From: Endobugula sp047619205
GTDB lineage: Bacteria > Pseudomonadota > Gammaproteobacteria > Pseudomonadales > Cellvibrionaceae
Length of the DNA: 56,669 bases
Direction of reading: 5' to 3'
NCBI GenBank assembly: GCA_047619205.1
Contig: JBLHJR010000009.1
Span: 1 to 56,669 of the forward strand
Both the position numbers and the translations under genes were made by a program. The notes beneath the pieces are model-generated. The model searched no databases. It was not told the DNA's origin and saw only the letters and a list, made by a program, of their open reading frames with translations. Each line of letters starts with the position of its first letter. The stretch's first letter is position 1. This document shows positions 7,268-14,496 of the stretch, piece after piece.

Positions 7268-8887
7268 TTATTTTAGTAGCCAAAAACCAATCGCTCCAAC
7301 ACCTAAACCGATGGACAATACTGGCAGTGAAGTGACGTATGAGAATAGCAGTGGTGAGCTACTCAGTACGGCGGCAGTAGCAAGGGTGATGGCGATAAGC
7401 AGTCGTTTATAGCGTCGTTTTTGTGTGATTTTAGCTTTGTGGTAATCATTGGCTGCTTGTTGTATTTGTGGCGCGAGCTCCGCTATATTTTGCAGGGTTT
7501 GTAAATTATTAAAAATGGCGGCGGGCACTTCGGGTAATTTTTCCATCCATTCGGGCGCGTAGCGTTTAAATTCTTGTATTAGTGTTTTCGGATGAAAGCG
7601 ATTTTTTAACCAGCGCTCTAAATAAGGGTGAGCTGTTTCCCATAAATCTAGTTCAGGGTAAAGCTGTCTGCCTAGGCCCTCGATGTTAAGTAAGGTTTTT
7701 TGTAATAACACGAGCTGCGGCTGGACTTCCATATTGAAGCGTTGTGCAGTTTGGAATAGTGTAATTAAGACTTTGCCAAAAGAAATTTCAGCTAAGGGCT
7801 TTTGAAAGATAGGTTCGCACACTGTACGTACCGCGGCTTCAAATTCATTCACCTTAGTGTCTTTAGGCACCCAGCCACTTTGTATATGCAGTTCCGCTAC
7901 TTGGCGGTAATCACGACGAAACATCGCGAGTAAATTACGCGCTAAGTAATATTGGTCTTCTCGGCTAAGAGAGCCAACGATGGCCATATCGACGGCAATG
8001 TATTGGGGCTGCTGTGGCGTTTTTTCTGAAACGAAAATATTCCCCGGATGCATGTCGGCATGAAAAAAATTATGCTCAAATACTTGGGTAAAAAATATTT
8101 CTACTCCCCGTTCAGCGAGTAGTTTCATGTTGGTGTTTTGCGCATGAAGGTCGTCTATATTGGCAACAGGAATACCATAGATACGTTCCATGACTAGCAT
8201 GCTCTTATTGCTATGTTCCCAGATAATGTCGGGGACATAGAGTAAAGCAGAGCCATTGAAGTTACGGCGTAATTGGGAGGCGTTAGCGGCTTCTCTTTGT
8301 AAATCTAATTCATCAAAAATGGTGTTGCGATAGTCATCAACAATTTCAACGGGGCGCAGTCGTTTGCCATCCTTAAGCCATTTTTCTAAGCCCTTAGCGA
8401 CCCATAGCAATAGGGCAATATCTTTAGTGATGATTTTTTCGATATTGGGGCGAATCACTTTAATGACGACTGCTTGCCCATCCTTCAATACGGCGGCATG
8501 GACTTGCGCGACGGAGGCAGAAGCCAATGCTTGTTCATCAAATTGTTGAAAGACTGCCTCAGTGGCTTGTCCTAAAGACGCTTCGACTATTTGCTTGAAG
8601 AGTGGCGCCGAAAAGGGGGGCACATTATCTTGTAGCTGATCGAGTTCGTTGACAATATCGGCGGGTACAAGGTCGGGGCGTGTGGATAACAGCTGCCCGA
8701 ATTTAATAAAAATAGGGCCAAGTTCTTCGCAGGCAAGGCGTAGGCGTTCACCACGGTTAAGTCCCTTAGCGGAAAAACAGCCAAACAGTAAACGTAATAC
8801 TAGAGGCAGTGGTTGATCAACGAGTTGGTCTAGGCGGTAGCGGCAGCATATACGTAAAATGTTGAGAGAACGTAAAATAATCATCAT
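7268..8887 (-). CDS. ubiB: UbiB, ubiquinone biosynthesis atypical kinase/ATPase
   Basis: 539 residues of the ABC1/UbiB protein-kinase-like family. The KFGQ motif (62-65, in IKFGQLLSTRPDLVP), the alanine-rich nucleotide loop ending in SVAQVH (125-130), Lys143 in VIKVI, and HADMHPGN (276-283) are all present, as are two C-terminal membrane helices (about 495-538). UbiB is an ATPase needed for ubiquinone assembly at the inner membrane. Oddity: where the family reads D-F-G or D-C-G (YIALDxGIVGSL), this protein reads D300-M301-A302. It starts inside the end of ubiJ (4-bp overlap), so ubiE-ubiJ-ubiB is one operon. Confidence 0.95.
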   Translation of the reverse strand: MMIILRSLNILRICCRYRLDQLVDQPLPLVLRLLFGCFSAKGLNRGERLRLACEELGPIFIKFGQLLSTRPDLVPADIVNELDQLQDNVPPFSAPLFKQIVEASLGQATEAVFQQFDEQALASASVAQVHAAVLKDGQAVVIKVIRPNIEKIITKDIALLLWVAKGLEKWLKDGKRLRPVEIVDDYRNTIFDELDLQREAANASQLRRNFNGSALLYVPDIIWEHSNKSMLVMERIYGIPVANIDDLHAQNTNMKLLAERGVEIFFTQVFEHNFFHADMHPGNIFVSEKTPQQPQYIAVDMAIVGSLSREDQYYLARNLLAMFRRDYRQVAELHIQSGWVPKDTKVNEFEAAVRTVCEPIFQKPLAEISFGKVLITLFQTAQRFNMEVQPQLVLLQKTLLNIEGLGRQLYPELDLWETAHPYLERWLKNRFHPKTLIQEFKRYAPEWMEKLPEVPAAIFNNLQTLQNIAELAPQIQQAANDYHKAKITQKRRYKRLLIAITLATAAVLSSSPLLFSYVTSLPVLSIGLGVGAIGFWLLK

Positions 8888-9579
8888 TTTGCGTGCTCAT
8901 TATTTTTTTGTTGGCTTTCGCTGCTAGGCTTATCTTCTTGTGTTGTGTTGGATAGTTTATTGGAAAGCGCATTGAGTCGAGCGCCAAGACGATCAACGTC
9001 TGTACTTAGTTTACCGATGTTATCGAAGAATTTTTCTGCCTCGGGCTTACTCGGCGTAAGCTTCACTTCTTCGGGTAGATACTCGCTAATGAGTCGCCCT
9101 TGTTCACTACATTGATCTTGTATCCATTGCGCGGAGCTTTTAATACTGGAGGCGGTTAATGGACCTGCTATATCGCCTAAAACACGGCTAATGGCTTCTT
9201 CCCAATCAATGTCGAGCGTTTGTAGTATGCCTTGCCACTGTTGTAGTAACGCTGTGCTACCGACGAGACTGACGCCGCTATTGGCTAGGTTAGTCGGCTG
9301 TTTAAGTAAATTGAGTAATGCGCAAGGCGAACCGCTTAAGTGCGTCACTACTGGCGCTTCGTTATAGCTAAGTACGGCAACGCCATCCGTTTTTCCCCTT
9401 AGATAAAAACACAGGCTAGGACTAGTGAGTTCGATCGCTAATATATCGCTTAGTGCTGCAATTTTTTGACGGCTGGAGGGGTCATAGGCTAGGGCGGTAT
9501 TAATGCTGGCTTCGATTCCAGCGCTAATGGCTTGAATTAGCGTTTGATCAAGGGCGTTCGAGGCGTTAGTGGCAAACAT
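8884..9579 (-). CDS. ubiJ: UbiJ, SCP2-domain ubiquinone biosynthesis accessory factor
   Basis: 231 residues lying between ubiE and ubiB in the canonical order, with a 4-bp overlap into ubiB and its start directly abutting the ubiE stop. The N-terminal half (about 10-120) is an SCP2 sterol-carrier-like domain that binds lipid intermediates. The C-terminus has a predicted coiled segment (FDNIGKLSTDVDRLGARLNALSNKL region, about 185-210) and a polar tail. UbiJ with UbiK organises the soluble ubiquinone-synthesising complex. Assignment rests on position plus the domain pattern, since primary sequence in this family is weakly conserved. Confidence 0.9.
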   Translation of the reverse strand: MFATNASNALDQTLIQAISAGIEASINTALAYDPSSRQKIAALSDILAIELTSPSLCFYLRGKTDGVAVLSYNEAPVVTHLSGSPCALLNLLKQPTNLANSGVSLVGSTALLQQWQGILQTLDIDWEEAISRVLGDIAGPLTASSIKSSAQWIQDQCSEQGRLISEYLPEEVKLTPSKPEAEKFFDNIGKLSTDVDRLGARLNALSNKLSNTTQEDKPSSESQQKNNEHAK

Positions 9580-10341
9580 CTACGCTTTGATTCCCTTGTG
9601 TAGTGCGACTACGCCACCGGTCATATTGTGATATTCCGTGTCGATAAAACCAGCGGTATCCATCATTTCTTTTAAGGTTTGCTGGTCGGGGTGCATGCGA
9701 ATGGACTCGGCCAGATAACGATAGCTTTCGGCATCATTGGTGATGAGCTTGCCCATCATCGGCAGTAAGCGAAAAGAATATTCGTCGTAAATTTTTCCTA
9801 ACAGTTTATTTTTAGGCTTAGAAAACTCCAAAACTAATAAGCGACCACCGGGTTTTAATACCCGTAAAATAGAACGTAGGGCTAAATCTTTATCGGTGAC
9901 ATTACGTAAACCAAAGGCAATGGTGACGCAATCAAAGCTATTATCATCGAAGGGGATGGACTGAGCATCTAGTTGTACATAGTGCACATTCTGGTTGACC
10001 CCAAGGTCAATTAAACGATCACGGCCAACATTTAACATCGACGAATTAATATCGGATAAAATGACCTGTCCTTCGTCGCCTACCAGTTTAGAAAATTTAT
10101 AGGCTAGGTCACCCGTGCCACCAGCAATATCTAATACTTTATGTCCGGGGCGAACAGCGGATAGCTCGATAGTAAAGCGTTTCCATAAGCGATGAACGCC
10201 ACCAGACATGAGGTCATTCATTACATCGTATTTGCTGGCAACCGAGTGGAAAACATCGGCTACACGGTGGGCTTTTTCTTCAACGGCGACTTCTTCAAAG
10301 CCAAAGTGGGTAGTGTTTGTTTTTTCGCTTTGTTTGCTCAT
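9580..10341 (-). CDS. ubiE: UbiE, ubiquinone/menaquinone C-methyltransferase
   Basis: 253 residues, the usual length. SAM-binding motif I is VLDIAGGTGDLA (about 75-86). The N-terminal VFHSVASKYDVMNDLMSGGVHRLWK segment and the later CVTIAFGLRNVTD and PGGRLLVLEFSKP motifs are typical of UbiE. The enzyme methylates the quinone ring C2 (DDMQH2, or demethylmenaquinone). First gene of the ubiEJB operon on the minus strand. Its upstream spacer contains a three-copy 15-bp tandem repeat. Confidence 0.97.
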   Translation of the reverse strand: MSKQSEKTNTTHFGFEEVAVEEKAHRVADVFHSVASKYDVMNDLMSGGVHRLWKRFTIELSAVRPGHKVLDIAGGTGDLAYKFSKLVGDEGQVILSDINSSMLNVGRDRLIDLGVNQNVHYVQLDAQSIPFDDNSFDCVTIAFGLRNVTDKDLALRSILRVLKPGGRLLVLEFSKPKNKLLGKIYDEYSFRLLPMMGKLITNDAESYRYLAESIRMHPDQQTLKEMMDTAGFIDTEYHNMTGGVVALHKGIKA

Positions 10342-10373
10342 GTTTTTGTAGCCATTGTTATATCGTTATTTTC

Positions 10374-10418
10374 GTTCAGTTCGCTAGTGTTCAGTTCACT
10401 AGGGTTCAGTTCGTTATG
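10374..10418. repeat. Three tandem 15-bp repeats upstream of ubiE
   Basis: Three adjacent 15-bp units: GTTCAGTTCGCTAGT (10374-10388), GTTCAGTTCACTAGG (10389-10403) and GTTCAGTTCGTTATG (10404-10418). The first nine bases are identical in all three. They lie 33-77 bp upstream of the ubiE start. They could be a replication-slippage repeat or a set of phased protein sites; 15 bp is not an integral helical turn count, which argues mildly for slippage. Confidence 0.75.
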
Positions 10419-10466
10419 CTTAGGTGCGCTATAGATCAGCGCATCATCATAATAGCCATGCGGTGA

Positions 10467-10835
10467 TCAATATAAAAGAAGTGTAAGCCAAGTGAACAGA
10501 GAAAAGAAGACGCTAATCATTACGGCGGCAGAGCCAATGTCTTTGGCGCGGCCAGAGAGTTCATGCTGTTCTGCTCCAATGCGATCGACAGTTGCCTCTA
10601 TCGCGCTATTAATCAGCTCAACAATCATCACTAGTAACCAGCTGCCGATGAGCAACACTAATTCCGTTGCGGTGTTGGCTAGGTAAATTGCTAGGGGGAT
10701 TACGATAAGCGATAAGTAGATTTCTAAGCGAAACGCTTGTTCATGGCTAAAGGCCGCACGTAAGCCCGCTAATGAGTAACCACAGGCTTTATATAAGCGG
10801 ACAACATGGCTGGGCTTTTTCTGGTGAGCTGACAT
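10467..10835 (-). CDS. dgkA: Diacylglycerol kinase
   Basis: 122 residues with three transmembrane helices (about 43-60, 62-80 and 100-120), the size and topology of bacterial DgkA. The signature ELINSAIEATVDRIG (about 72-86) and the AKDIGSAAVMIS segment (about 95-106) carry the catalytic glutamates and asparagine. The enzyme phosphorylates diacylglycerol to phosphatidate in the inner membrane, recycling lipid turned over by membrane-derived glycan synthesis. It is monocistronic here, between ubiE and the hslVU block. Confidence 0.95.
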   Translation of the reverse strand: MSAHQKKPSHVVRLYKACGYSLAGLRAAFSHEQAFRLEIYLSLIVIPLAIYLANTATELVLLIGSWLLVMIVELINSAIEATVDRIGAEQHELSGRAKDIGSAAVMISVFFSLFTWLTLLLY

Positions 10836-10983
10836 AGTAGGCTTGTCTCTTAGGCGTTTTCTATAAGTGCCTATGATACCTTATTTAGTTGTGTGCTTGT
10901 CAGTCTGGGTGGGGCCTAGCTGTTGAATACTCTAGCAGTGCTTAGCACTTGAAGGCTGTGTGCGGTGAAGCCTCTTTATAGCT

Positions 10984-11385
10984 TCAGCTGGGCGTGAATT
11001 GAACCACTACAGTATGTGGGTCACGATTCTTCTGTTCAGCTTGTAGTTTCTCTTCGTACTGCTGCCATAATGGGACTTGGTTTTCGCCTAGTTCACTTAA
11101 ATAACCCCACGAAAAAATGCCTGAATCATGGCCGTCATCAAAGTTGATCTGTAAGCCATAATTACCTACGGGCTTTATACTACTGATGCCCACATCAATT
11201 TTGCCAAACACTAATACTTCTTGACCCGCCCCGTGACCGCGTACTTCAGCCGAGGGTGAGTGGGTACGCAAAAACTCCGCAGGTAGCCAATAAGTCGTCT
11301 CGTTGAACACTATTTCTAGTGTTTTCGATTGCTTGTGTAAGTGTATCTTTTGGGGTTTAAGCGTTTCGCTTCTCACGGTTACCAT
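10984..11385 (-). CDS. DUF971 (gamma-butyrobetaine hydroxylase N-terminal-like) protein
   Basis: 133 residues with WLPAEFLRTHSPSAEVRGHG followed by the conserved GNYGLQINFDDGHDSGIFSW block, the pattern of DUF971 domains (also found at the N-terminus of gamma-butyrobetaine dioxygenase and in Fe-S associated proteins). It follows hslU by 12 bp on the same strand, the order conserved in Pseudomonas, so it is presumably cotranscribed with hslVU. A role in iron-sulfur protein metabolism has been suggested for the domain, but nothing here demonstrates it. Confidence 0.88.
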   Translation of the reverse strand: MVTVRSETLKPQKIHLHKQSKTLEIVFNETTYWLPAEFLRTHSPSAEVRGHGAGQEVLVFGKIDVGISSIKPVGNYGLQINFDDGHDSGIFSWGYLSELGENQVPLWQQYEEKLQAEQKNRDPHTVVVQFTPS

Positions 11386-11397
11386 CTCACCTTGTTT

Positions 11398-12753
11398 TTA
11401 TAATATAAATCGACTTAAATCTTCATCTTTAGCCAATTCGCCTAATGATTGGTCAACATAAGCCGCATCCACGGTAATGGTTTCTTCGCCATTGGAACCG
11501 CTTTCGTAAGACACTTCTTCTAGCAAGCGTTCGATCACCGTATGTAAGCGGCGTGCACCAATGTTTTCGGTACGCTCGTTCACTTCCCATGCGATTTCAG
11601 CGATGCGGCGTATACCCTCAGCAGTAAAGTTCAGTTCGACGCCTTCGGTGCTCATTAAGGCTTGTTGTTGTTCAGTTAAGGAGGCGTCTGGTTCGGTAAG
11701 GATGCGCTCAAAGTCTTCGGGGGATAGTGCTTCCAGTTCAACTCGGATGGGCAGGCGGCCTTGTAGTTCGGGGATTAAGTCAGACGGCTTGGCGACATGA
11801 AAAGCACCGGAAGCGATAAATAAAATATGATCGGTGTTGATAGTGCCGTGTTTAGTGCTAACGGTACAACCTTCGATTAAAGGTAGTAAGTCACGTTGCA
11901 CGCCTTCTCTGGAAACATCGCCGCCACTACTTTCGCCGCGCTTGGCGACCTTGTCGATTTCATCAATAAAAACGATGCCGTTTTGCTCTGCTGCTTCAAT
12001 GGCGGCGGTTTTGAGTTCTTCGTCATTAACTAGTTTGGCCGCTTCTTCATCCGCTAGTTGTTTGAATGCTTGCTTGATGGGCAATTTAACGGTTTTGGTT
12101 TTATCAGAAGACATCGATGAAAACATGTTTTGTAACTGATTGGTCATGTCTTCCATGCCGGGAGGCGCCATAATTTCTATGCCTACTTTAGTGGCGGAGA
12201 CTTCGATATCAATTTCTTTATCGTCTAGCTCACCTTCGCGTAATTTTTTGCGAAATAACTGCCTTGTGCTGGAGCCTTTGTTGTTGTTAGAAGAGTTGTC
12301 GGGCTTGTCACCACTGTCGTTAGCTTCTGCATCTCTAGCGGGGCGGAGCAGGGCGTCGAGTACGCGTTCTTCAGCAATGTCTTTGGCGCGATGGCGCACT
12401 TTTTTCATTTCTTGTTCACGATACATTTTGATCGACATATCGACGAGATCGCGGATGATAGAGTCTACTTCGCGGCCGACATAGCCCACTTCAGTAAACT
12501 TAGTTGCCTCGACTTTAATAAACGGTGCATTAGCAAGTTTAGCCAAGCGACGTGCTATTTCTGTTTTCCCGACACCCGTTGGGCCAATCATTAAAATGTT
12601 CTTCGGCGTGATTTCTGGACGCAACGCCTCTTTAACTTGCATGCGCCGCCAGCGGTTACGCAAGGCAATAGCCACGGCGCGCTTAGCATTTTTTTGGCCG
12701 ACAATATGTTTGTCGAGTTCGTGAACAATTTCTTTTGGGGTCATATCCGACAT
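11398..12753 (-). CDS. hslU: HslU, ATPase subunit of the HslVU protease
   Basis: 451 residues of the AAA+ Clp/Hsp100 family. Walker A is GPTGVGKT (57-64), the Walker B stretch is GIVFIDEIDK (about 259-268), and the pore loop GYVGREVDSIIRDL lies after residue 87. The insertion (I) domain, about 110-240, contains a polyasparagine/serine-rich linker (SGDKPDNSSNNNKGSS) that is longer and more polar than in E. coli. The C-terminus ends in ...LSRFIL, the tail that inserts into HslV. HslU unfolds proteins and feeds them to HslV. Stop and start codons of hslV and hslU are 2 bp apart. Confidence 0.97.
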   Translation of the reverse strand: MSDMTPKEIVHELDKHIVGQKNAKRAVAIALRNRWRRMQVKEALRPEITPKNILMIGPTGVGKTEIARRLAKLANAPFIKVEATKFTEVGYVGREVDSIIRDLVDMSIKMYREQEMKKVRHRAKDIAEERVLDALLRPARDAEANDSGDKPDNSSNNNKGSSTRQLFRKKLREGELDDKEIDIEVSATKVGIEIMAPPGMEDMTNQLQNMFSSMSSDKTKTVKLPIKQAFKQLADEEAAKLVNDEELKTAAIEAAEQNGIVFIDEIDKVAKRGESSGGDVSREGVQRDLLPLIEGCTVSTKHGTINTDHILFIASGAFHVAKPSDLIPELQGRLPIRVELEALSPEDFERILTEPDASLTEQQQALMSTEGVELNFTAEGIRRIAEIAWEVNERTENIGARRLHTVIERLLEEVSYESGSNGEETITVDAAYVDQSLGELAKDEDLSRFIL

Positions 12754-12755
12754 GC

Positions 12756-13295
12756 TTAAAATTCCAGCGATTCAATAGTATGGTTATGGTTAGTGTAGAC
12801 GCAGATATCACCGGCAATGTTGAGTGATTTTTTCACAATGGCTTCGGCATCTAGTTCGGTATTATCTAACAGCGCGCGCGCGGCTGATTGTGCATAAGGG
12901 CCACCTGAGCCGATAGCAATAAGGTCATCTTCTGGCTGAATAACATCGCCGTTACCGGTGATAATTAATGAGGCTTCGTGGTTGGCAACCGCAAGTAAAG
13001 CTTCTAATTTACGCAGGGCGCGGTCGCTGCGCCATTCTTTGGCTAGCTCTACTGCTGCGCGAGTGAGTTGTCCGTTAAAGGCTTGGAGTTTTTCTTCAAA
13101 GCGTTCAAACAAGGTAAAGGCATCGGCAGTGCCACCGGCAAAGCCCGCGATCACTTGATCGTTGTGTAGGCGGCGCACTTTGCGTGCGTTGCCTTTCATA
13201 ACGGTATTACCCATTGATACTTGACCGTCACCGCCGATCACTACACGACCATTGCGACGAACAGAGACGATAGTGGTGCCTCGATATTGTTCCAC
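12756..13295 (-). CDS. hslV: HslV, peptidase subunit of the HslVU protease
   Basis: 179 residues when started at the GTG codon at 13295-13293, preceded by AAAGGG. This start is chosen over the longer in-frame one at 13346 because HslV begins M-E-Q-Y-R-G-T-T and is cleaved to expose the catalytic threonine of TTIVSVRR; extra residues would be foreign to the family and would come from an inverted-repeat arm. Conserved GGDGQVSMGNTVMKGNARKV and the GSGGPYAQSAARALL region are present. HslV is the proteasome-like peptidase of the heat-shock HslVU complex. The start lies only 18 bp from an inverted-repeat arm at 13314. Confidence 0.96.
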   Translation of the reverse strand: MEQYRGTTIVSVRRNGRVVIGGDGQVSMGNTVMKGNARKVRRLHNDQVIAGFAGGTADAFTLFERFEEKLQAFNGQLTRAAVELAKEWRSDRALRKLEALLAVANHEASLIITGNGDVIQPEDDLIAIGSGGPYAQSAARALLDNTELDAEAIVKKSLNIAGDICVYTNHNHTIESLEF

Positions 13296-13313
13296 AGTAT
13301 TACCCTTTTTTTG

Positions 13314-13527
13314 ATATAGACACTTAACGATACAAATGAACAACAATTAAAGCGAGATATTTTTTTGGCTGACTAGGCGCTCAATGCAGGTAATAGTTGT
13401 TCTATTGACCAATTGAGGAAAGCTTCCGCGTCCTGCTCACGCCCCTTACCTACATCCCTATAGGCAACGACGTCAGGCAGAAAAATAGCCGCTTTTTGTG
13501 TTCACTTGTATCGTTAAGGGTCTATAT
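13314..13527. repeat. MITE-like element with long imperfect inverted termini upstream of hslV
   Basis: Terminal 29-bp arms at 13314-13342 and 13499-13527 pair with two mismatches (core CTTAACGATACAA). The similarity continues inward for about 60 bp on the left (to 13373, ending GGCTGAC) and 56 bp on the right (from 13472, starting GTCAGGC), leaving a centre of about 98 bp with no reading frame. The element fills most of the hslV/SPOR-gene spacer and puts one arm in the hslV leader. I see no clear target-site duplication. A non-autonomous transposable element or a long structured RNA leader are the two readings. Confidence 0.7.
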
Positions 13528-13707
13528 GTCTTGATACATGCGCTCTTAAGCTTGTCGGCTTATTATTAGGGCGGCATATAAATGAATTTTTAATGATTTG
13601 GGGGTTAAATCGTTGAATGCAACTACTGGTAGCCATTTTATAGTCATTCCCCTAATGAATCGAATACAAAAACCGGTTGTTTACGTTCCATTATTGATGG
13701 GCGCTAG
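13528..13707. other. Spacer between inverted-repeat element and SPOR gene, nothing recognised
   Basis: The rest of the 400-bp gap between hslV and the SPOR-domain gene. It is AT-rich; I found no reading frame, terminator, tRNA or promoter that I can support. Confidence 0.5.
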
Positions 13708-14331
13708 CTAAGGGGCAGCTTTGCGTTTAATCAATATGCTGTTGATTTCATTAGAGGCGAGAATGCTACGGGCTTTCGCTAGTTTGGAGCGTGATTTAAA
13801 CGGCCCTACCATGACTCGGTGCCATTCTACTTGTTGTTTGTTGGTGTTTTTTTCGGTTGAGGCGGCTAAGTTGAGTAGTAAGAGGTTTACCCTTAGCCGA
13901 TCGGCATCGGCGGCGTGTTTAAATGAGGCAGCTTGTAGCCAATAAATAACATCGCTTTTTTGGGGTGTATTGTCGATGACTTTAGCGTCAACTTCGACCT
14001 CGTGGCCTTTGAGGATTTCATAAAAATCAAAGCGCACCTGAGAGTTTTTTTCTTCTGGATGTTGAGCCTCGTCGTTTACCTTTGCAGGCGCAGTGTTTTT
14101 TTGCTTGGAGGTTTTATTTGATAGTTGGTTTAGAAATATGGCGAAACAGATTAAGACGATACCGATGAGCAACCATGCCCAAAAGGGCGCTTTCTTCCGT
14201 GGTGCAGAGGTGTTGCGTGAATTAACTTTTCGCCTGGCGGCTTTGGGCGCTACCGTTTTTTTACGCGGCCTTGGTTTAGTCGATGAAGATCTCGTCGGCG
14301 AAGGTTTTTTGTTAGCGAAGTCTTGAGCCAT
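13708..14331 (-). CDS. SPOR-domain cell-division protein (FtsN-like)
   Basis: 207 residues: a basic proline/serine-rich cytoplasmic N-terminus (1-48), one membrane helix (about 49-68, FWAWLLIGIVLICFAIFL), a polar periplasmic linker, and a C-terminal SPOR domain (about 130-203) with YWLQAASFKHAADADRLR and VMVGPFKSRSKLAKARSIL. SPOR domains bind septal peptidoglycan stripped of stem peptides. The single-pass topology and location between priA and hslVU match the FtsN-like gene of Pseudomonas. From memory argS normally sits between it and priA; it is absent here. Assignment as true FtsN is uncertain. Confidence 0.85.
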   Translation of the reverse strand: MAQDFANKKPSPTRSSSTKPRPRKKTVAPKAARRKVNSRNTSAPRKKAPFWAWLLIGIVLICFAIFLNQLSNKTSKQKNTAPAKVNDEAQHPEEKNSQVRFDFYEILKGHEVEVDAKVIDNTPQKSDVIYWLQAASFKHAADADRLRVNLLLLNLAASTEKNTNKQQVEWHRVMVGPFKSRSKLAKARSILASNEINSILIKRKAAP

Positions 14332-14472
14332 TTGGGTTCTATATAGATGATCGGTATGGATGAAGCAAAACGGGATTATACCTCAAGTGTTAGCTTACAG
14401 TAGACCGTTAGCAGTTTACAGGAGAAGCAATTAAACACTCGACAAGATCTTTTCTGGTTATGTCAAAGTTTT

Positions 14473-14496
14473 GCTAGCGGTTAGCTAACCGCTAGC
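14473..14496. repeat. Perfect 24-bp palindrome over the priA stop codon
   Basis: GCTAGCGGTTAG followed directly by CTAACCGCTAGC: 12-bp arms with no spacer. It includes the priA stop codon (14492-14494) and ends upstream of the SPOR gene. No run of T follows on either strand, so it is not a standard intrinsic terminator. With zero loop it suits a dimeric protein site or a cruciform better than an RNA hairpin. Confidence 0.7.

Noticed and set aside
11561..12484. Serine- and arginine-rich open frames opposite hslU
   Set aside because: They mirror the codon pattern of hslU on the other strand and have no ribosome sites or recognisable domains.
13296..13346. N-terminal extension of HslV
   Set aside because: It is encoded within an inverted-repeat arm and would block exposure of the catalytic threonine; the GTG start is standard.
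14473..14496. Intrinsic terminator for priA at the 24-bp palindrome
   Set aside because: No T run on either strand and no loop.
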